Of a stretch of DNA of 64,000 nucleotides, positions 18,399 to 28,318 are shown piece by piece. Source of the stretch: EB88 sp965199135 (GTDB taxonomy: Bacteria > Acidobacteriota > Terriglobia > Terriglobales > Acidobacteriaceae); the NCBI GenBank assembly GCA_965199135.1, contig OZ240685.1:3410001-3474000 (forward strand). The letters are read 5' to 3'. A program made the position numbers and the translations under genes. The first letter of the stretch is position 1. The number at the start of each line of letters is the position of its first letter. The notes under the pieces are model-generated. The model saw only the letters and a program-made list of their open reading frames with translations, ran no database searches and was not told where the DNA came from.

Positions 18399-19622
18399 CT
18401 AGCTTTGCTTTGCCTTGAGCACGTCCAGTGCCTTGTTCAGCTGGTCATCGACCCGCGGGTGCGCCGTAGTGGTTGCGCTGCTCTCGTCTTCGAGAGCCAG
18501 AAACTGGTCGATGCTGAGGCTCATCGGGATGTTCGGCTTCACAGCATTTTCCTGTATCGGCTTGCCATCCGGTGCGTCGTACTTCGCGACAGATAGCAGG
18601 AGGGCTGCGCCGCCCGGCATATCAATCGTCTTCTGGACGGTGCCCTCGCCAAAGGTGCGATCGCCAACCACATCCCCGCGCTTTGCGGCGAGAATCGATG
18701 CCGCGACGATCTCGGAGGCGCCTGCGGTGCCGTGGTTGACCAGGACGACCAGCGGACCCGAAGTCACGAACTTGTTGGGATCGGCGGTGAAGGTCTCGGT
18801 GGGGTACTTCTGCCCTGTGAGGCTCGCGATGGTGCCGCTCTGCAGGAAGGCATTTGCCAGGCGGACCCCCTGGAGCTCATCGCCCGAGGAGACATCGCGC
18901 AGGTCAAGCAAAACCTTCTTGTTGCCATTCTTCTTGAGCTCTGCCTCCATCTCGGAAACCCGGTCCTTGGTGAGGACCGTGGGCTTCAGGTACAGGATGG
19001 AACCGCCGTCATACTGCTGGCTGGCGAGTGCAGGAACAGCCACGACCCCACGCTGCAGCGACTTCGTGACTGGATCGTCCTTGCCGGGCACGATCACGTC
19101 GAGCGAGACATTCGTGCCGCTCTTCCCTTCCAGCGTCAGCCGGATCATCGCGAGCGACATGTCATGGGTGGACTTGCCACCGATGGCCTCGATGACATCG
19201 CCATCCTGCAGACCCTGCTTGTCGGCCGGTCCGCCCGGCATGACAGAGACGACCGTCGCGTAGCCGTAGCGCTTGCTGACCGTGAGACCCACCTGGTCGG
19301 CATTCCCTGCACTGGCAGCCGTTGCGACCGCGGTCTTGTAGGCCTTGTACTCATCGGGTGTCAGGTAGCTGGAGTCGGAATCCAGCGATTCCAGCAGTCC
19401 ATGCAGGGCGCCATCGGTAACCGCCGGGAGACTCGGCTGCACCACGTAGAAGTTCTGGATCTTGCGCAGAACCTCTTCGTACACGCCCATCTGCTTGTAC
19501 GCGCCATCACTCTCGGAAAACCCACCCGCGCGCACGCTGGCGGGGAGAAAGCTGCCGGCCAGAACGACCACAGCGAGAACGAGGGAGAGGGAGAACACGG
19601 TGCGCTGGAAAGTCTTGGACAT
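18399..19622 (-). CDS. S41/Ctp-family protein lacking the catalytic Ser-Lys dyad (pseudoprotease)
   Basis: 407 aa. It has a signal peptide (residues 1-32, ending ASVRAGG), an N-terminal helical region, a PDZ domain (about residues 107-182) and an S41 tail domain. In active Ctp/Tsp proteases the dyad is the middle Ser of SASASEI and the Lys of TFGKG, 25 residues apart. Here the matching segments read TAGASEI (Gly301) and TFGEG (Glu326), also 25 apart. Ser is therefore Gly and Lys is Glu, while surrounding residues and fold motifs are kept. I infer a non-proteolytic scaffold or substrate-binding role. It is upstream of, and coupled to, the class A PBP gene. Confidence 0.85.
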   Translation of the reverse strand: MSKTFQRTVFSLSLVLAVVVLAGSFLPASVRAGGFSESDGAYKQMGVYEEVLRKIQNFYVVQPSLPAVTDGALHGLLESLDSDSSYLTPDEYKAYKTAVATAASAGNADQVGLTVSKRYGYATVVSVMPGGPADKQGLQDGDVIEAIGGKSTHDMSLAMIRLTLEGKSGTNVSLDVIVPGKDDPVTKSLQRGVVAVPALASQQYDGGSILYLKPTVLTKDRVSEMEAELKKNGNKKVLLDLRDVSSGDELQGVRLANAFLQSGTIASLTGQKYPTETFTADPNKFVTSGPLVVLVNHGTAGASEIVAASILAAKRGDVVGDRTFGEGTVQKTIDMPGGAALLLSVAKYDAPDGKPIQENAVKPNIPMSLSIDQFLALEDESSATTTAHPRVDDQLNKALDVLKAKQS

Positions 19623-19772
19623 GGGTCGGGGTCACGCAGAAAAGCAGGATTCGGAACCAAAGAATCTGCGCTGATCATACTCCCTCAGCGACACGCGGCC
19701 GCTTTGCCCGAAGCCACGCGTGACGGGTGCCCCACCACTCGCGCTTGCGACGTGGAGTCCGCACGCTGCACT

Positions 19773-20825
19773 TCAGAGCCCGAGTATCGTCCGCAGCGAT
19801 GAGGGATCCGCTGCACCCGCGGCGAAGTCGTCAAAAGCGCGATCGGTGACCCGGAGGATCTGGCTGTGGATGAACTCCGCGCCCAGCCGTGCTCCATCTT
19901 CCGGGCACTGCAGCGGGTCCTCCCACTCGAGGACCGCCCAGCCTGGGTAGTCATACTGCGCGAGCTTCGCGAAAACCTGCCCGAAGTCCACCTGGCCCGT
20001 CCCGGCCGTACGAAAACGGCCAGGGCGCTCGACCCATCCCTGGTAGCCGCCATAGACGCCGGAGCGCGCGCCTGGATGGTACTCCGCGTCCTTCACATGG
20101 AAGGCACGGATCAGCGAGTGGTAGACGTCGATGAAGCCCACAGGGTCCATCTGCTGCAGGATCATGTGGCTGGGGTCGTAGAGAATCTTGGCGCGCGGGT
20201 GATTGCCGGTCGCTTCGAGAAAACGCTCAAAGGTGACGCCATCGTGGAGATCCTCTCCGGGATGCAGCTCAAAGCAGGCGTCGACACCCGCCTCGTCGAA
20301 CCGGTCCAGGATCGGCTTCCAGCGCCGTGCGAGCTCTGCGAAAGCCTCTTCAATCAGGCCGGCCGGGCGCTGTGGCCAGGGGTAGACATAGGGCCAGGCG
20401 AGCGCTCCCGAGAAGGTCGCATGCGCAGCAAGCCCGAGATTGCGGCTGGCGCGGGCTGCAAGCGTGAGCTGCTCCACCGCCCACGCCCGGCGAGCAGGTT
20501 CATTGCCGTGAACCTCGGCCGGAGCGAAGCCATCGAAGAGCAGGTTGTAGGCCGGGTGCACGGCGACTAGCTGGCCCTGCAGGTGGGTGGAGAGTTCCGA
20601 GAGGACGAGCCCGTGCCGCCCCAGGATCTCGCGCAGGTCATCGCAGTAGCCCTGGCTCTCGGCTGCAGTCTCCAGGTCGAAGAAACGCAGGTCATTCGTC
20701 GGCATTTGGATCGCCTTGAAGCCCAGCCCGGCGACAAAGGCGCACATCCCCTCCAGCGTGTTGTAGGGCTCGGTGTCACGGATGAACTGGGCGATCAGAA
20801 TGCCTGGACCCTGGATGGTTTTCAT
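19773..20825 (-). CDS. sugar phosphate isomerase/epimerase-like TIM barrel
   Basis: 350 aa of the AP-endonuclease-2/xylose-isomerase-like fold. Likely metal ligands are in CFELHPGEDLHDG, LYDPSHMILQ, AFHVKDAEYHP and VLEWEDP. Such enzymes epimerise or isomerise sugars and inositols, and some are annotated IolE/IolI-like or hydroxypyruvate isomerase-like. The C-terminal about 30 residues extend past the barrel. The ATG at 20825 has a GGAACACTCCCGC context with a weak SD. It stands between the S41 gene and the PepSY gene with gaps on both sides. The substrate is unknown. Confidence 0.8.
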   Translation of the reverse strand: MKTIQGPGILIAQFIRDTEPYNTLEGMCAFVAGLGFKAIQMPTNDLRFFDLETAAESQGYCDDLREILGRHGLVLSELSTHLQGQLVAVHPAYNLLFDGFAPAEVHGNEPARRAWAVEQLTLAARASRNLGLAAHATFSGALAWPYVYPWPQRPAGLIEEAFAELARRWKPILDRFDEAGVDACFELHPGEDLHDGVTFERFLEATGNHPRAKILYDPSHMILQQMDPVGFIDVYHSLIRAFHVKDAEYHPGARSGVYGGYQGWVERPGRFRTAGTGQVDFGQVFAKLAQYDYPGWAVLEWEDPLQCPEDGARLGAEFIHSQILRVTDRAFDDFAAGAADPSSLRTILGL

Positions 20826-20903
20826 GCGGGAGTGTTCCTTGGGGATAGTCTGTGCCGGCTGCTCGCTGGCCCGACCATCCTACCGCGTCACACACGGCCA
20901 GTC

Positions 20904-22073
20904 TCAAGACCAGCGAGGACGCAGGCTGCGGTTCCACCAGAGCAGCAACCCCGTGGTCCAGAGCAGCGCTGGCATCAGGCCCACGGCAACCCAAACGACG
21001 CGAGAGGCGAAGCCGGCGAAGGTTCCGAAGTGCACGGCGTAGCTGTACGTCGCCCAGCGCATGCCAGGAGGCAGCGCCCGCGCGTCGCGGATGGCGAGCA
21101 CCCGGCCTGTATGCGCATCCACCGAGACATGTACCGGCATGGCGTAGTCCGCCCCGCCCTCCGGGTAGGCGATCGCCTCGTAGATCGGGCTGCCCGGCGA
21201 GGGCACAGCGAGGTAGCGAACCCGCAGCGGCCTGGGAGATCGAGGCAGTGCCGCCCGCGTGATCGCGAGTGCAAAGTCGGCGGCGATCAGCGGTGTTCCG
21301 CCGGAGGTCTGCGGCGCCTCGAGCCATGTTGTCACCGCGGACGAGGAGCCGCCGGTAAGCAAGGAGAGCCCGAGCAGCACCGGCTTTGGAAACACGAACA
21401 GGATGCCCGTCAGGATCACCACGAGCAGCGCGGGGTTCGACCAGAAGCCGCCGACCGTGTGAAGGTCCCAGTTCCGGCGATTCGCGCGGCTCGCCCAGTG
21501 AATCCGCAACGCCCGCGTCAGTTTTCCTGATCCCGGCCACCACAGGAGCCAGCCCGTCAGGCAAAGGACCAGGAACGCACAGGCACAGAAGCCGTTGATG
21601 AGGTAGCCGACCGGACCGCCAAGGAGATACACGTGCAGCGCGGCACAGGTGCCGAGCACTCCGCTGTACCGGAACCGATCGCCCAGGACCCCGCCGGTGG
21701 ACTGGTCGAGGTACACCATGCGTTCCTCGCCATGTGGCGCTTCGAGGTACACGACCGCCGCGTGCGACGGCTGGTCGAGGTTGTCGATCCCCTCTATCGG
21801 CTGCCCCGCGTAGACCTTGGAGACACCCGCCAGCTCCGCCGTGACGGACCGCTCCCCGGATTGGGCGGCCGTGTGCTGGACGAGCTCCGGCCGCTGCCAC
21901 GCCTCGATCTCCGGCCGAAAGACCAGCGCCGAACCAGTCAGCCCGACCACCACGGTGTAGATGCCGAGCAGCACGCCAAGCCACAGGTGCACCTGGAAGA
22001 GCACGCGCCGGGCCGGGCTGCGCCGCGGCTGCTGCCACAGCGTGGCCCAGATCCCGGCCTCCGCAGCAGCCAT
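20904..22073 (-). CDS. PepSY-associated membrane protein (siderophore reductase-like, PiuB family)
   Basis: 389 aa with four main membrane helices (FQVHLWLGVLLGIYTVVVGLTGSALVF near the start; LINGFCACAFLVLCLTGWLLWW; a third near residue 230; and the C-terminal VGLMPALLWTTGLLLWW). Two PepSY-like periplasmic parts lie between them, and His residues in helices (VHLW, LHVYLLGG, DLHTVGG, AVHFG) may bind heme. Relatives reduce ferric siderophores at the inner membrane. The ATG at 22073 has an AGGAG overlapping the stop of the TonB receptor gene; an upstream ATG at 22091 lacks an SD. Tight coupling to the receptor supports iron uptake. Confidence 0.85.
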   Translation of the reverse strand: MAAAEAGIWATLWQQPRRSPARRVLFQVHLWLGVLLGIYTVVVGLTGSALVFRPEIEAWQRPELVQHTAAQSGERSVTAELAGVSKVYAGQPIEGIDNLDQPSHAAVVYLEAPHGEERMVYLDQSTGGVLGDRFRYSGVLGTCAALHVYLLGGPVGYLINGFCACAFLVLCLTGWLLWWPGSGKLTRALRIHWASRANRRNWDLHTVGGFWSNPALLVVILTGILFVFPKPVLLGLSLLTGGSSSAVTTWLEAPQTSGGTPLIAADFALAITRAALPRSPRPLRVRYLAVPSPGSPIYEAIAYPEGGADYAMPVHVSVDAHTGRVLAIRDARALPPGMRWATYSYAVHFGTFAGFASRVVWVAVGLMPALLWTTGLLLWWNRSLRPRWS

Positions 22074-22075
22074 CC

Positions 22076-24616
22076 TTACTCCTGCTTCCATGGGTGGCGC
22101 AGCGACGCAAAGGAGTATGTCACGTTCCCGTTGAAGGTGCGCTGGAACCCATAGTTGCAGTCCGTGGTGCCGTAGCAGTAGGACACGTAGGTCTTGTTGA
22201 GCAGGTTCTGGCCATTCATCCCAACCCGGATCGGCCCTGTCGTGTAGTGCACCTCGCCATCGAGCAGGGTGTGCCCGGGCACGAAGAAGCTGTTGTCCGC
22301 CGCGCCAGGGGTGACACCTGTAAACCGCGCGCCCGCTCCCACGCCAAAGCCGGCTATCGGCTTGTAGTCCGCCCAGAGCGACGCCAGGTTGGTCGGCACA
22401 GTCGGCGGCTTTACATCGGTGACGCCGTAGTACGGCTTGGTGTAGAGCACCTGCTCATGCGTTAGGGAGCCGGTCAGGTCCAGGTTGTGGCTGAGGCTGG
22501 CTTCCCCTTCGATCTCCACGCCTCTCGACCGCTCCTGCGCCGACTGGTCCATCAGCAAGGGATTGGCAGGGTTGGTGGTCAGGACGTTGTTCTCCGTGAT
22601 GTCGAAGAGCGACGCGGTCACGAACGCATTCACGCCACGCGGCTGGTACTTCGCACCCACTTCGTACTGCGTTCCCGTGTCCGGGATGTACGCCTTGCTG
22701 CTCGAGGGGTTCACGCCCGGCACCGGGTTGAAGGAGGTGGCATAGCTGAAGTACGGAGCGAGGCCGAAACTTGCGTGGTAAAGCACGCCCGCCCTCCCGG
22801 TGAACTTGCTCGCGTTCTGGTGGATGGTGTCGTTCGCGAGGAAGTCCTGCGTGTTTTCGAGTGCCCAGTCTTCTCGCCCGCTCAGGATCACCGATAGCTT
22901 GCCGTAGCTCGCCTGGTCCTGCAGGTAGACGCCGTGCTGGGCAAGGGTGCCATCAGTGTCCGTCGTCACAAAGCCCGGCCTGGGAATGGTCTGGTAGTAG
23001 ACCGGGGCGAAGACGTCGAGATTCGGCGCAAAGCCCGGGGTGCCGGCCGGGTAGTAGGCAGGGGTCGGCCCATAGCCGAGCTGCGAGCGCGTTCCCTGGT
23101 GCTGGTAGTTGTAGCCCGCCAGCACGGTGTGGCTCCAGTTGCCATAGCGGAGATTGCCCTGGAACTGGGTATCCACTGCGTACTGCGCGTTGTTCTGGTT
23201 GCCGTTGATCGCCGAGCGGGAAAGCAGGCGAGTGCACTCGGCTGCATTCGGATTCGCCGTGCAAAATGCCTCGTCCCCGGCCGGCGCGACAAAGCCTGTG
23301 CCATAGAGGCCGAGGTAGATCGGTAGCTCCAGGCGCGCGAAGCGAAAGTTCTGGCGTGCCGTCCAGCGGGTGCTTAGCTGCCGCTGAAACTGGTAGCCGG
23401 AAAAGTACTCGATCTTGTGGAAGTCGTCGTAGGACGGGTCGCTGTCGAAGAACCGGACCGGGATCTGCCCGTTGGCATTCGGCGCGATCCGGTTGCCATC
23501 AAGCAGCATGCCCTGCGCGGGAAGAAAGCCGCCGGTCGAGCCGGTGCGCAGATCCAGGTAGTTGTTCAGGAGCGTCAGCGAGGTGCGACTGTCCGGCAGC
23601 CAGGTAAGGCTTGGCGCAATGTAGTCCTCGTCATCGCGGGTGTAGTTGACCTGCGTCTGGCTCGCACGGGCCAGACCATTCACGCGGTAGAAGAAATGGC
23701 TACCCGAGCCCAGCGGTCCGCCGATATCGGCATAGCCCTGGAAGCGGTTGAAGTTGCCGCCCTCGAAGCGAAGCTCACCCCGCGGCACCATCGGCGGCCG
23801 CTTGCTCTCAAGATTCACCAGGCCGCCCGGCTCGTTCTGCCCGTAGAGGACCGAGGCCGGTCCCTTGATCACATCGACCCGGTCGAGCGAAAAGGGGTTC
23901 GCTGTCCAGGCAGCGTCCGCACCCGAGATTTTTGGCAGTGCCAGGCCATCGAGGAAGAGGCCGTCAAAGGTCATCGAAAAGCCACGGATGAAGAACCAAT
24001 CGACGCGTGTATCCGTGCCATACGGCTCGGAGTCGACGCCGCCCGCATACCGCAGCGAATCGGCAACGGTCTGCACATCGCGCGCCTGCAGCTGCGCGAG
24101 GGTCACGACCTCGATCGCCTGCGGCGTATCGATCAGCGGTGTGCTGGTCTTGGTGCCGGCATCGGAGCCGGTCGCAACGTAGTCTGTTCCCGCTTTGACC
24201 GTGACCGAGTTCGACGACGAGGCAACGGACAGCTGCAGCTCCACGGTCTGGATGGGTTGGCCTGGCTGGAGTGTCTGCCGGCTGGGGGCAAAGCCGGTCT
24301 GCTGAGCGGTCAGGACAAAGGCGCCGCCCGGGAGCTGAAGCTCGAAATGGCCGGCTGCATCGGTGACGGCCCTGCGCTCGGTCGAGCCACAATCCGCAGC
24401 GATGCTGGCATCGGCGATCGGCTTGCCCGAAGGGTCAAGCACCGAGCCGGAAACTGTCTGGCGAGCGTGCGTGTTGACGACACAGTCCGCGCCGGCCTGG
24501 CGGGCCGCCTGGGCGCCGGTGGCAGGGAGTGCAAGCAGGACGGCGATGAAGCCAGGCAGTGAAAAGGACAACAGGGAGCTAAGGGGAAGGCTAGGGGTAC
24601 GACTGGGGCGCGACAT
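22076..24616 (-). CDS. TonB-dependent siderophore receptor
   Basis: 846 aa. It has a signal peptide (to about residue 38, GAQAA), a carboxypeptidase-regulatory-like beta domain (residues about 45-130), the plug (STPLIDTPQAIEVV, LRYAGGVDSE, FIRGF) and a 22-strand barrel ending ...NGNVTYSFASLRHPWKQE. The plug motifs match the FhuA/FpvA siderophore class. It imports ferric siderophores across the outer membrane using TonB energy. The ATG at 24616 is preceded by GGAG at a good distance and opens a proper signal peptide; a longer frame to 24760 would not. No clear Fur box is visible upstream. Confidence 0.9.
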   Translation of the reverse strand: MSRPSRTPSLPLSSLLSFSLPGFIAVLLALPATGAQAARQAGADCVVNTHARQTVSGSVLDPSGKPIADASIAADCGSTERRAVTDAAGHFELQLPGGAFVLTAQQTGFAPSRQTLQPGQPIQTVELQLSVASSSNSVTVKAGTDYVATGSDAGTKTSTPLIDTPQAIEVVTLAQLQARDVQTVADSLRYAGGVDSEPYGTDTRVDWFFIRGFSMTFDGLFLDGLALPKISGADAAWTANPFSLDRVDVIKGPASVLYGQNEPGGLVNLESKRPPMVPRGELRFEGGNFNRFQGYADIGGPLGSGSHFFYRVNGLARASQTQVNYTRDDEDYIAPSLTWLPDSRTSLTLLNNYLDLRTGSTGGFLPAQGMLLDGNRIAPNANGQIPVRFFDSDPSYDDFHKIEYFSGYQFQRQLSTRWTARQNFRFARLELPIYLGLYGTGFVAPAGDEAFCTANPNAAECTRLLSRSAINGNQNNAQYAVDTQFQGNLRYGNWSHTVLAGYNYQHQGTRSQLGYGPTPAYYPAGTPGFAPNLDVFAPVYYQTIPRPGFVTTDTDGTLAQHGVYLQDQASYGKLSVILSGREDWALENTQDFLANDTIHQNASKFTGRAGVLYHASFGLAPYFSYATSFNPVPGVNPSSSKAYIPDTGTQYEVGAKYQPRGVNAFVTASLFDITENNVLTTNPANPLLMDQSAQERSRGVEIEGEASLSHNLDLTGSLTHEQVLYTKPYYGVTDVKPPTVPTNLASLWADYKPIAGFGVGAGARFTGVTPGAADNSFFVPGHTLLDGEVHYTTGPIRVGMNGQNLLNKTYVSYCYGTTDCNYGFQRTFNGNVTYSFASLRHPWKQE

Positions 24617-24897
24617 GATTCTCCAACTGCCTCTAAACTCGGACCGAAGTGGTCGTAGACCTTTGTAGAAATACGACAGTTTCAGTCGGAGATCAAGGAA
24701 GAAGTGAACAGAAGATGATCTCTGCCTGCGAAATTGCTCAAAGTTGAATGTTTCGCCCAAGCTGCCGATAGGAAGAAGAAGGGATTACGGCCGGGTTCCA
24801 CTGCGCGAAACAACAGCTCCACCCTGGAGTGCGCTTGCTAGGATGAAAGCGGCCACCAGTGAAATCGGGGGCAGGACGTCTCAGGAGCAGGAAACGG

Positions 24898-26049
24898 ATG
24901 AAGCGAGGAAGCGCACTTTACCGGGTCATGGACCGGTATGTTGGGATCCCGGTGCTGTTCTTGACCTCGATTGCGCGCCGTGGCGGCAAGCTGCCCGCGG
25001 CAATCGGCCGGATCGGCGTGCTCACCTCGCCGACGCTGGGTGATACGCTGCTTGCTTCGGGAGTGATCCAGGACCTGCGCACCCACTACCCGGCCGCGAA
25101 GATCATCTTCTTCTACTCGCCCACGAACGCTGCCGCAGCCGATCTGCTGCCATGCGTCGATGAGTTGGTCGCGATCAAGATGACAGATCCCGTCACGTCC
25201 AGGAAGACGATCCGCGCCCAGCAGCTGGACCTGATGTTCGATACCACGCCGTGGCAGCGTGTGACTGCATTTCTGACCGCCAGCTCGGGCGCGCGCTACA
25301 AGGTGGGGTTTGCAGCCGAGGGGCAGCATCGCCATTTCCACTACGATCTGGCGGCGAAGCATTCACGCGAGCGTCATGAGGTCGACAACTTTCGCTCGCT
25401 GCTGACCGCCATGGGGATCGACAGCCGTACCGAGCCACGACTGAACCTCTCCTGGATGGAAGACCAGCCGCCCACGCCCGGGGAGAGGACCATTGCTTTT
25501 CATCCCTGGGCCTCGGGTGGGTTGCGCCACCTGCGCGAGTGGCCCGCAGCCAACTGGGTGGCGCTCGCCACGGCGCTCAACCGCCCGGGAACGCGCTTCC
25601 TGATCACCGGCGGTCCAGCCCAGCAGGCAGAGAGCGAAACCCTGGTCCGGGCCATGGTGGCTGCGGGGCTGCATGCCGCGGTGTTTGCGGGAGGTGCGGG
25701 CTTCCGCCCCTTGTGCACGATGATCCGCCATGCCGCGCTTGTGGTCAGCGTCAATACCGGGGTCATGCACCTGGCTGCAGTCATGGGCACTCCCACGATT
25801 GGCCTGAATGGACCGACATCAGAGCTGCGCTGGGGCCCGAGAGGACGCCGGGCGATCGGCGTAGGACCGCATGGAGGCGGTGGTGGCTTCCTCCATCTCG
25901 GTTTCGAGTTCAAGGGCAATCCCACGGACTCAATGGAGCGCACCCGGGTTGAAGACGTGGTCGAAGCCGCGCACCAGGTCATGGAGCCGCGGATCGGGAC
26001 GGAGACAGTGCCCAGCGGACCGGAAACATCCAGCCACTCGCACGCCTGA
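24898..26049 (+). CDS. glycosyltransferase family 9 (heptosyltransferase-like)
   Basis: 383 aa with the GT9 layout: RIGVLTSPTLGDTLLASGVIQDLRTHYP at the N-terminus, the linker, then IAFHPWASGGLRHLREWP, FLITGGPAQQAES and VVSVNTGVMHLAAVMGTPTIGLNGPT for nucleotide-sugar binding. Such enzymes add heptose or related sugars to the LPS inner core in the cytoplasm. The ATG at 24898 has an AGGAG 11 nt and a second AGGA 5 nt upstream; a GTG at 24859 is possible. The last about 30 residues are a Ser/Thr-rich tail. It is convergent with the beta-helix gene, only 3 nt apart. Confidence 0.87.
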   Translation: MKRGSALYRVMDRYVGIPVLFLTSIARRGGKLPAAIGRIGVLTSPTLGDTLLASGVIQDLRTHYPAAKIIFFYSPTNAAAADLLPCVDELVAIKMTDPVTSRKTIRAQQLDLMFDTTPWQRVTAFLTASSGARYKVGFAAEGQHRHFHYDLAAKHSRERHEVDNFRSLLTAMGIDSRTEPRLNLSWMEDQPPTPGERTIAFHPWASGGLRHLREWPAANWVALATALNRPGTRFLITGGPAQQAESETLVRAMVAAGLHAAVFAGGAGFRPLCTMIRHAALVVSVNTGVMHLAAVMGTPTIGLNGPTSELRWGPRGRRAIGVGPHGGGGGFLHLGFEFKGNPTDSMERTRVEDVVEAAHQVMEPRIGTETVPSGPETSSHSHA

Positions 26050-26052
26050 GCT

Positions 26053-28230
26053 CTACGGCAGCTGGGTCACAGCGACGGTTGGCGGCAGCTCCCAATGCAC
26101 TGGGGTGCTTCCTGTGTTGCACACCCGTACGGCGATCCGGCTGCCATCTCCATCGACCGCACCTGTCGCCATCACGGCAGCTCCAGGGTTCGGCGCAAGC
26201 GTGACCAGTAAGGAGCTGTCTGCTGCAGTGCTGAAATGCACCGCGCGAGTGTCGACCTCGCGACCCTGGCAGTCGCCGTCCTGTCCGCGCGGGGCAAGGT
26301 TGTTCACCTGCCAGTCGCGCACCACGAACTTCACCGGAGCGCCCGACGCAGCCACCGGCTGCACCCCCCCGCTGCTGGCGCAGGCGCCTGCGCTGGGCGC
26401 GGCGCTATTGGGCGAAACGCCGTACCAGCACTGCGATTTGAGGAACTGGTGGGCGAGCGCGCCATCGTGCATCACGTCAGCCTCGTAGAAGCCTTCCTGC
26501 GGCGAGAAGCGGACGCCAGCCGTGACGTCTGACACGTAGGCAAGCGCAGAAACAGGGCGCGGCCCTCCGCCGTAGGAGACAACCTCGACGCGGGTGGTTC
26601 CGTTGCTGTAGCTATGCAGGGCTGTGCCTGCGTCGACAAAGGCGCGCAGAGGCTCGTTGCCCTGATCGATCGTGACCGTGGCATTGCCGGGGATCTTGAT
26701 CCAGCCCTCGCCGTCCGCCTCGGAGCCGCCGGTGTAGATCGAGTTGTCCACGATCGCGAGGGAGAAGTTGTTGTGCACGTAATTCTGCGTGGGGAATGGC
26801 ACCATGTAGCCGTCGGGGACGAGCCCGGCGATTACCTCGGCACACAGCATCGAGGGGGAGCTGGTCCACTGCTTCAGCTGGGCGGTGTCGCTGCAGCCCG
26901 AGGGAAAGCGCGCCGAATAGTAGCTGTCGAGCGAGTTGAAGTGGTTTTCCTCGATCCGCAGCACCCCGTAGCCATTTGCGGGACCCTGCTCGATGATGCT
27001 GCCGGCCGGCCACGCGATGGGCTGCTTGCCCCGGCTCACCAGGTGCGCGGAGCCATCCCCACTGAAGGCGCCGACCGTGACCATCTCGAGCGTGCCGCGG
27101 GTGATGCCGGGAACCGCGGTACTCGGCTCCTTGCTGCCGGGGATGTAGTCGGCCGGGAAGATGCCGTACGCGTTGACGTAGGAGTGGGTGTCGTTGATGC
27201 GCGCCTGCGTGCTGTTGTTCACGAAGAGCGGCTGCCAGCCTGCATCGTCGACCGGAATATCGAGATCGCCGCGGCTGATCGCTGCCGTGAGGTGGCCGAG
27301 TTCGCTCTTGCCCGGCGCTGCGACCGCATGGTTCGCGCGCGGCTGCCCACCCCAGGGAAAGCCTTCGATGTAGCTGTGCGTGAGCGAAGAGGTCGTGGGC
27401 GCGAGGCGGATGCCGCCGATCGCCTCCGTGCTCTTGATCGAGGAGTTCATCCAGTGCAGGTTGTCGCCGTCAAGGTACACGGCCGAGTGCGGGTCCGGGC
27501 GCCAGGTTCCGCGATCCAGCCGCTTGCCGCCCGGGCAGTTCACGCTGTAGCAGTAGTCTTCGGTTTCGCCGCCATTGAGCACGTTGACCCGGTCGAAGTA
27601 GTCCTCGTTGGTGTCCCCTTCGGCAACCAGCGGCCAGCGCGAGTTCGAGATCTCCATGTCGGAGAAGTACCAGCGCTCGCTTGAGCCCTGGAGGTTGAGT
27701 GCGATGCCGCCCGTATCCGCGAGCACGACGTTGCGCATGGAGCCGGTGTTGGTGCTGTCGATCTCGATCAGGCCGCCGCCTGTCGCATGCCCCTGCCCGG
27801 CAAAGGTGATGCCCTGCACCGTCAGCGGGCACATCCCAGGCTTGCTGCTGCAAGCCTGCGCCTTGAGGTACGTGAGGGTTGCAGCATGGGGGCTCGTGTT
27901 CAGCACCACCGTGCTCGGCGCGCCATCCCCCTGGATGCTGATCGCCTTGGTCAGCGTGATTGCCGAGGTGAAGCCTTCGCCGGCAACCTTGTAAATGCCG
28001 TGCGGGAAGTAGAGCACCGGGAAGCCCGCGCCGGGGATCCCGGCGCCCTCGGCGTACTCCACCGCCTTGCGGACAGCACAGGTCGAGTCATGGTGGCCAA
28101 GCGGGTCCGCCGCGTTCGGGCAGCCGGAGGCGAACCGGGCGTCGGCGACGTTCACGAGCGAAGGCGGCGCGCCTTGTGCGACGAGGCTGAGTGGCGCAAG
28201 AGACAGGAGGACGAAGTACCAGGGTCGCAA
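26053..28230 (-). CDS. secreted parallel beta-helix protein (pectate-lyase/GH55-like fold)
   Basis: 725 aa with a signal peptide (residues 1-20, LSLVAQGA). Residues about 28-85 match the pectate-lyase superfamily entry strand (CAVRKAVEYA ... PVLYFPHGIYKV), followed by right-handed helix coils with NMxI/NNxF-type repeats (HWMNSSIKS, IEENHFNSLD, YVHNNFSLAIVDNSIY). The C-terminal about 120 residues form a separate beta-rich domain with several Cys. The fold implies binding or cleavage of polysaccharide outside the cell. I see no conserved catalytic signature that names the substrate. No partner gene is adjacent. Confidence 0.7.
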   Translation of the reverse strand: MRPWYFVLLSLAPLSLVAQGAPPSLVNVADARFASGCPNAADPLGHHDSTCAVRKAVEYAEGAGIPGAGFPVLYFPHGIYKVAGEGFTSAITLTKAISIQGDGAPSTVVLNTSPHAATLTYLKAQACSSKPGMCPLTVQGITFAGQGHATGGGLIEIDSTNTGSMRNVVLADTGGIALNLQGSSERWYFSDMEISNSRWPLVAEGDTNEDYFDRVNVLNGGETEDYCYSVNCPGGKRLDRGTWRPDPHSAVYLDGDNLHWMNSSIKSTEAIGGIRLAPTTSSLTHSYIEGFPWGGQPRANHAVAAPGKSELGHLTAAISRGDLDIPVDDAGWQPLFVNNSTQARINDTHSYVNAYGIFPADYIPGSKEPSTAVPGITRGTLEMVTVGAFSGDGSAHLVSRGKQPIAWPAGSIIEQGPANGYGVLRIEENHFNSLDSYYSARFPSGCSDTAQLKQWTSSPSMLCAEVIAGLVPDGYMVPFPTQNYVHNNFSLAIVDNSIYTGGSEADGEGWIKIPGNATVTIDQGNEPLRAFVDAGTALHSYSNGTTRVEVVSYGGGPRPVSALAYVSDVTAGVRFSPQEGFYEADVMHDGALAHQFLKSQCWYGVSPNSAAPSAGACASSGGVQPVAASGAPVKFVVRDWQVNNLAPRGQDGDCQGREVDTRAVHFSTAADSSLLVTLAPNPGAAVMATGAVDGDGSRIAVRVCNTGSTPVHWELPPTVAVTQLP

Positions 28231-28318
28231 GAAAGCTCCAGACCGAGCGAAGTGAGGCCGTCGAGCAGGCTTGGGGAGAGGGTACCACTGGGGGTGGGAA
28301 AGAAAAGGCGGGGAGAAC

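Noticed and set aside
24617..24858. possible Fur box upstream of the TonB receptor
   Set aside because: I found no GATAAT-type 19-mer; the A/T-rich words present do not form the expected hexamer array.
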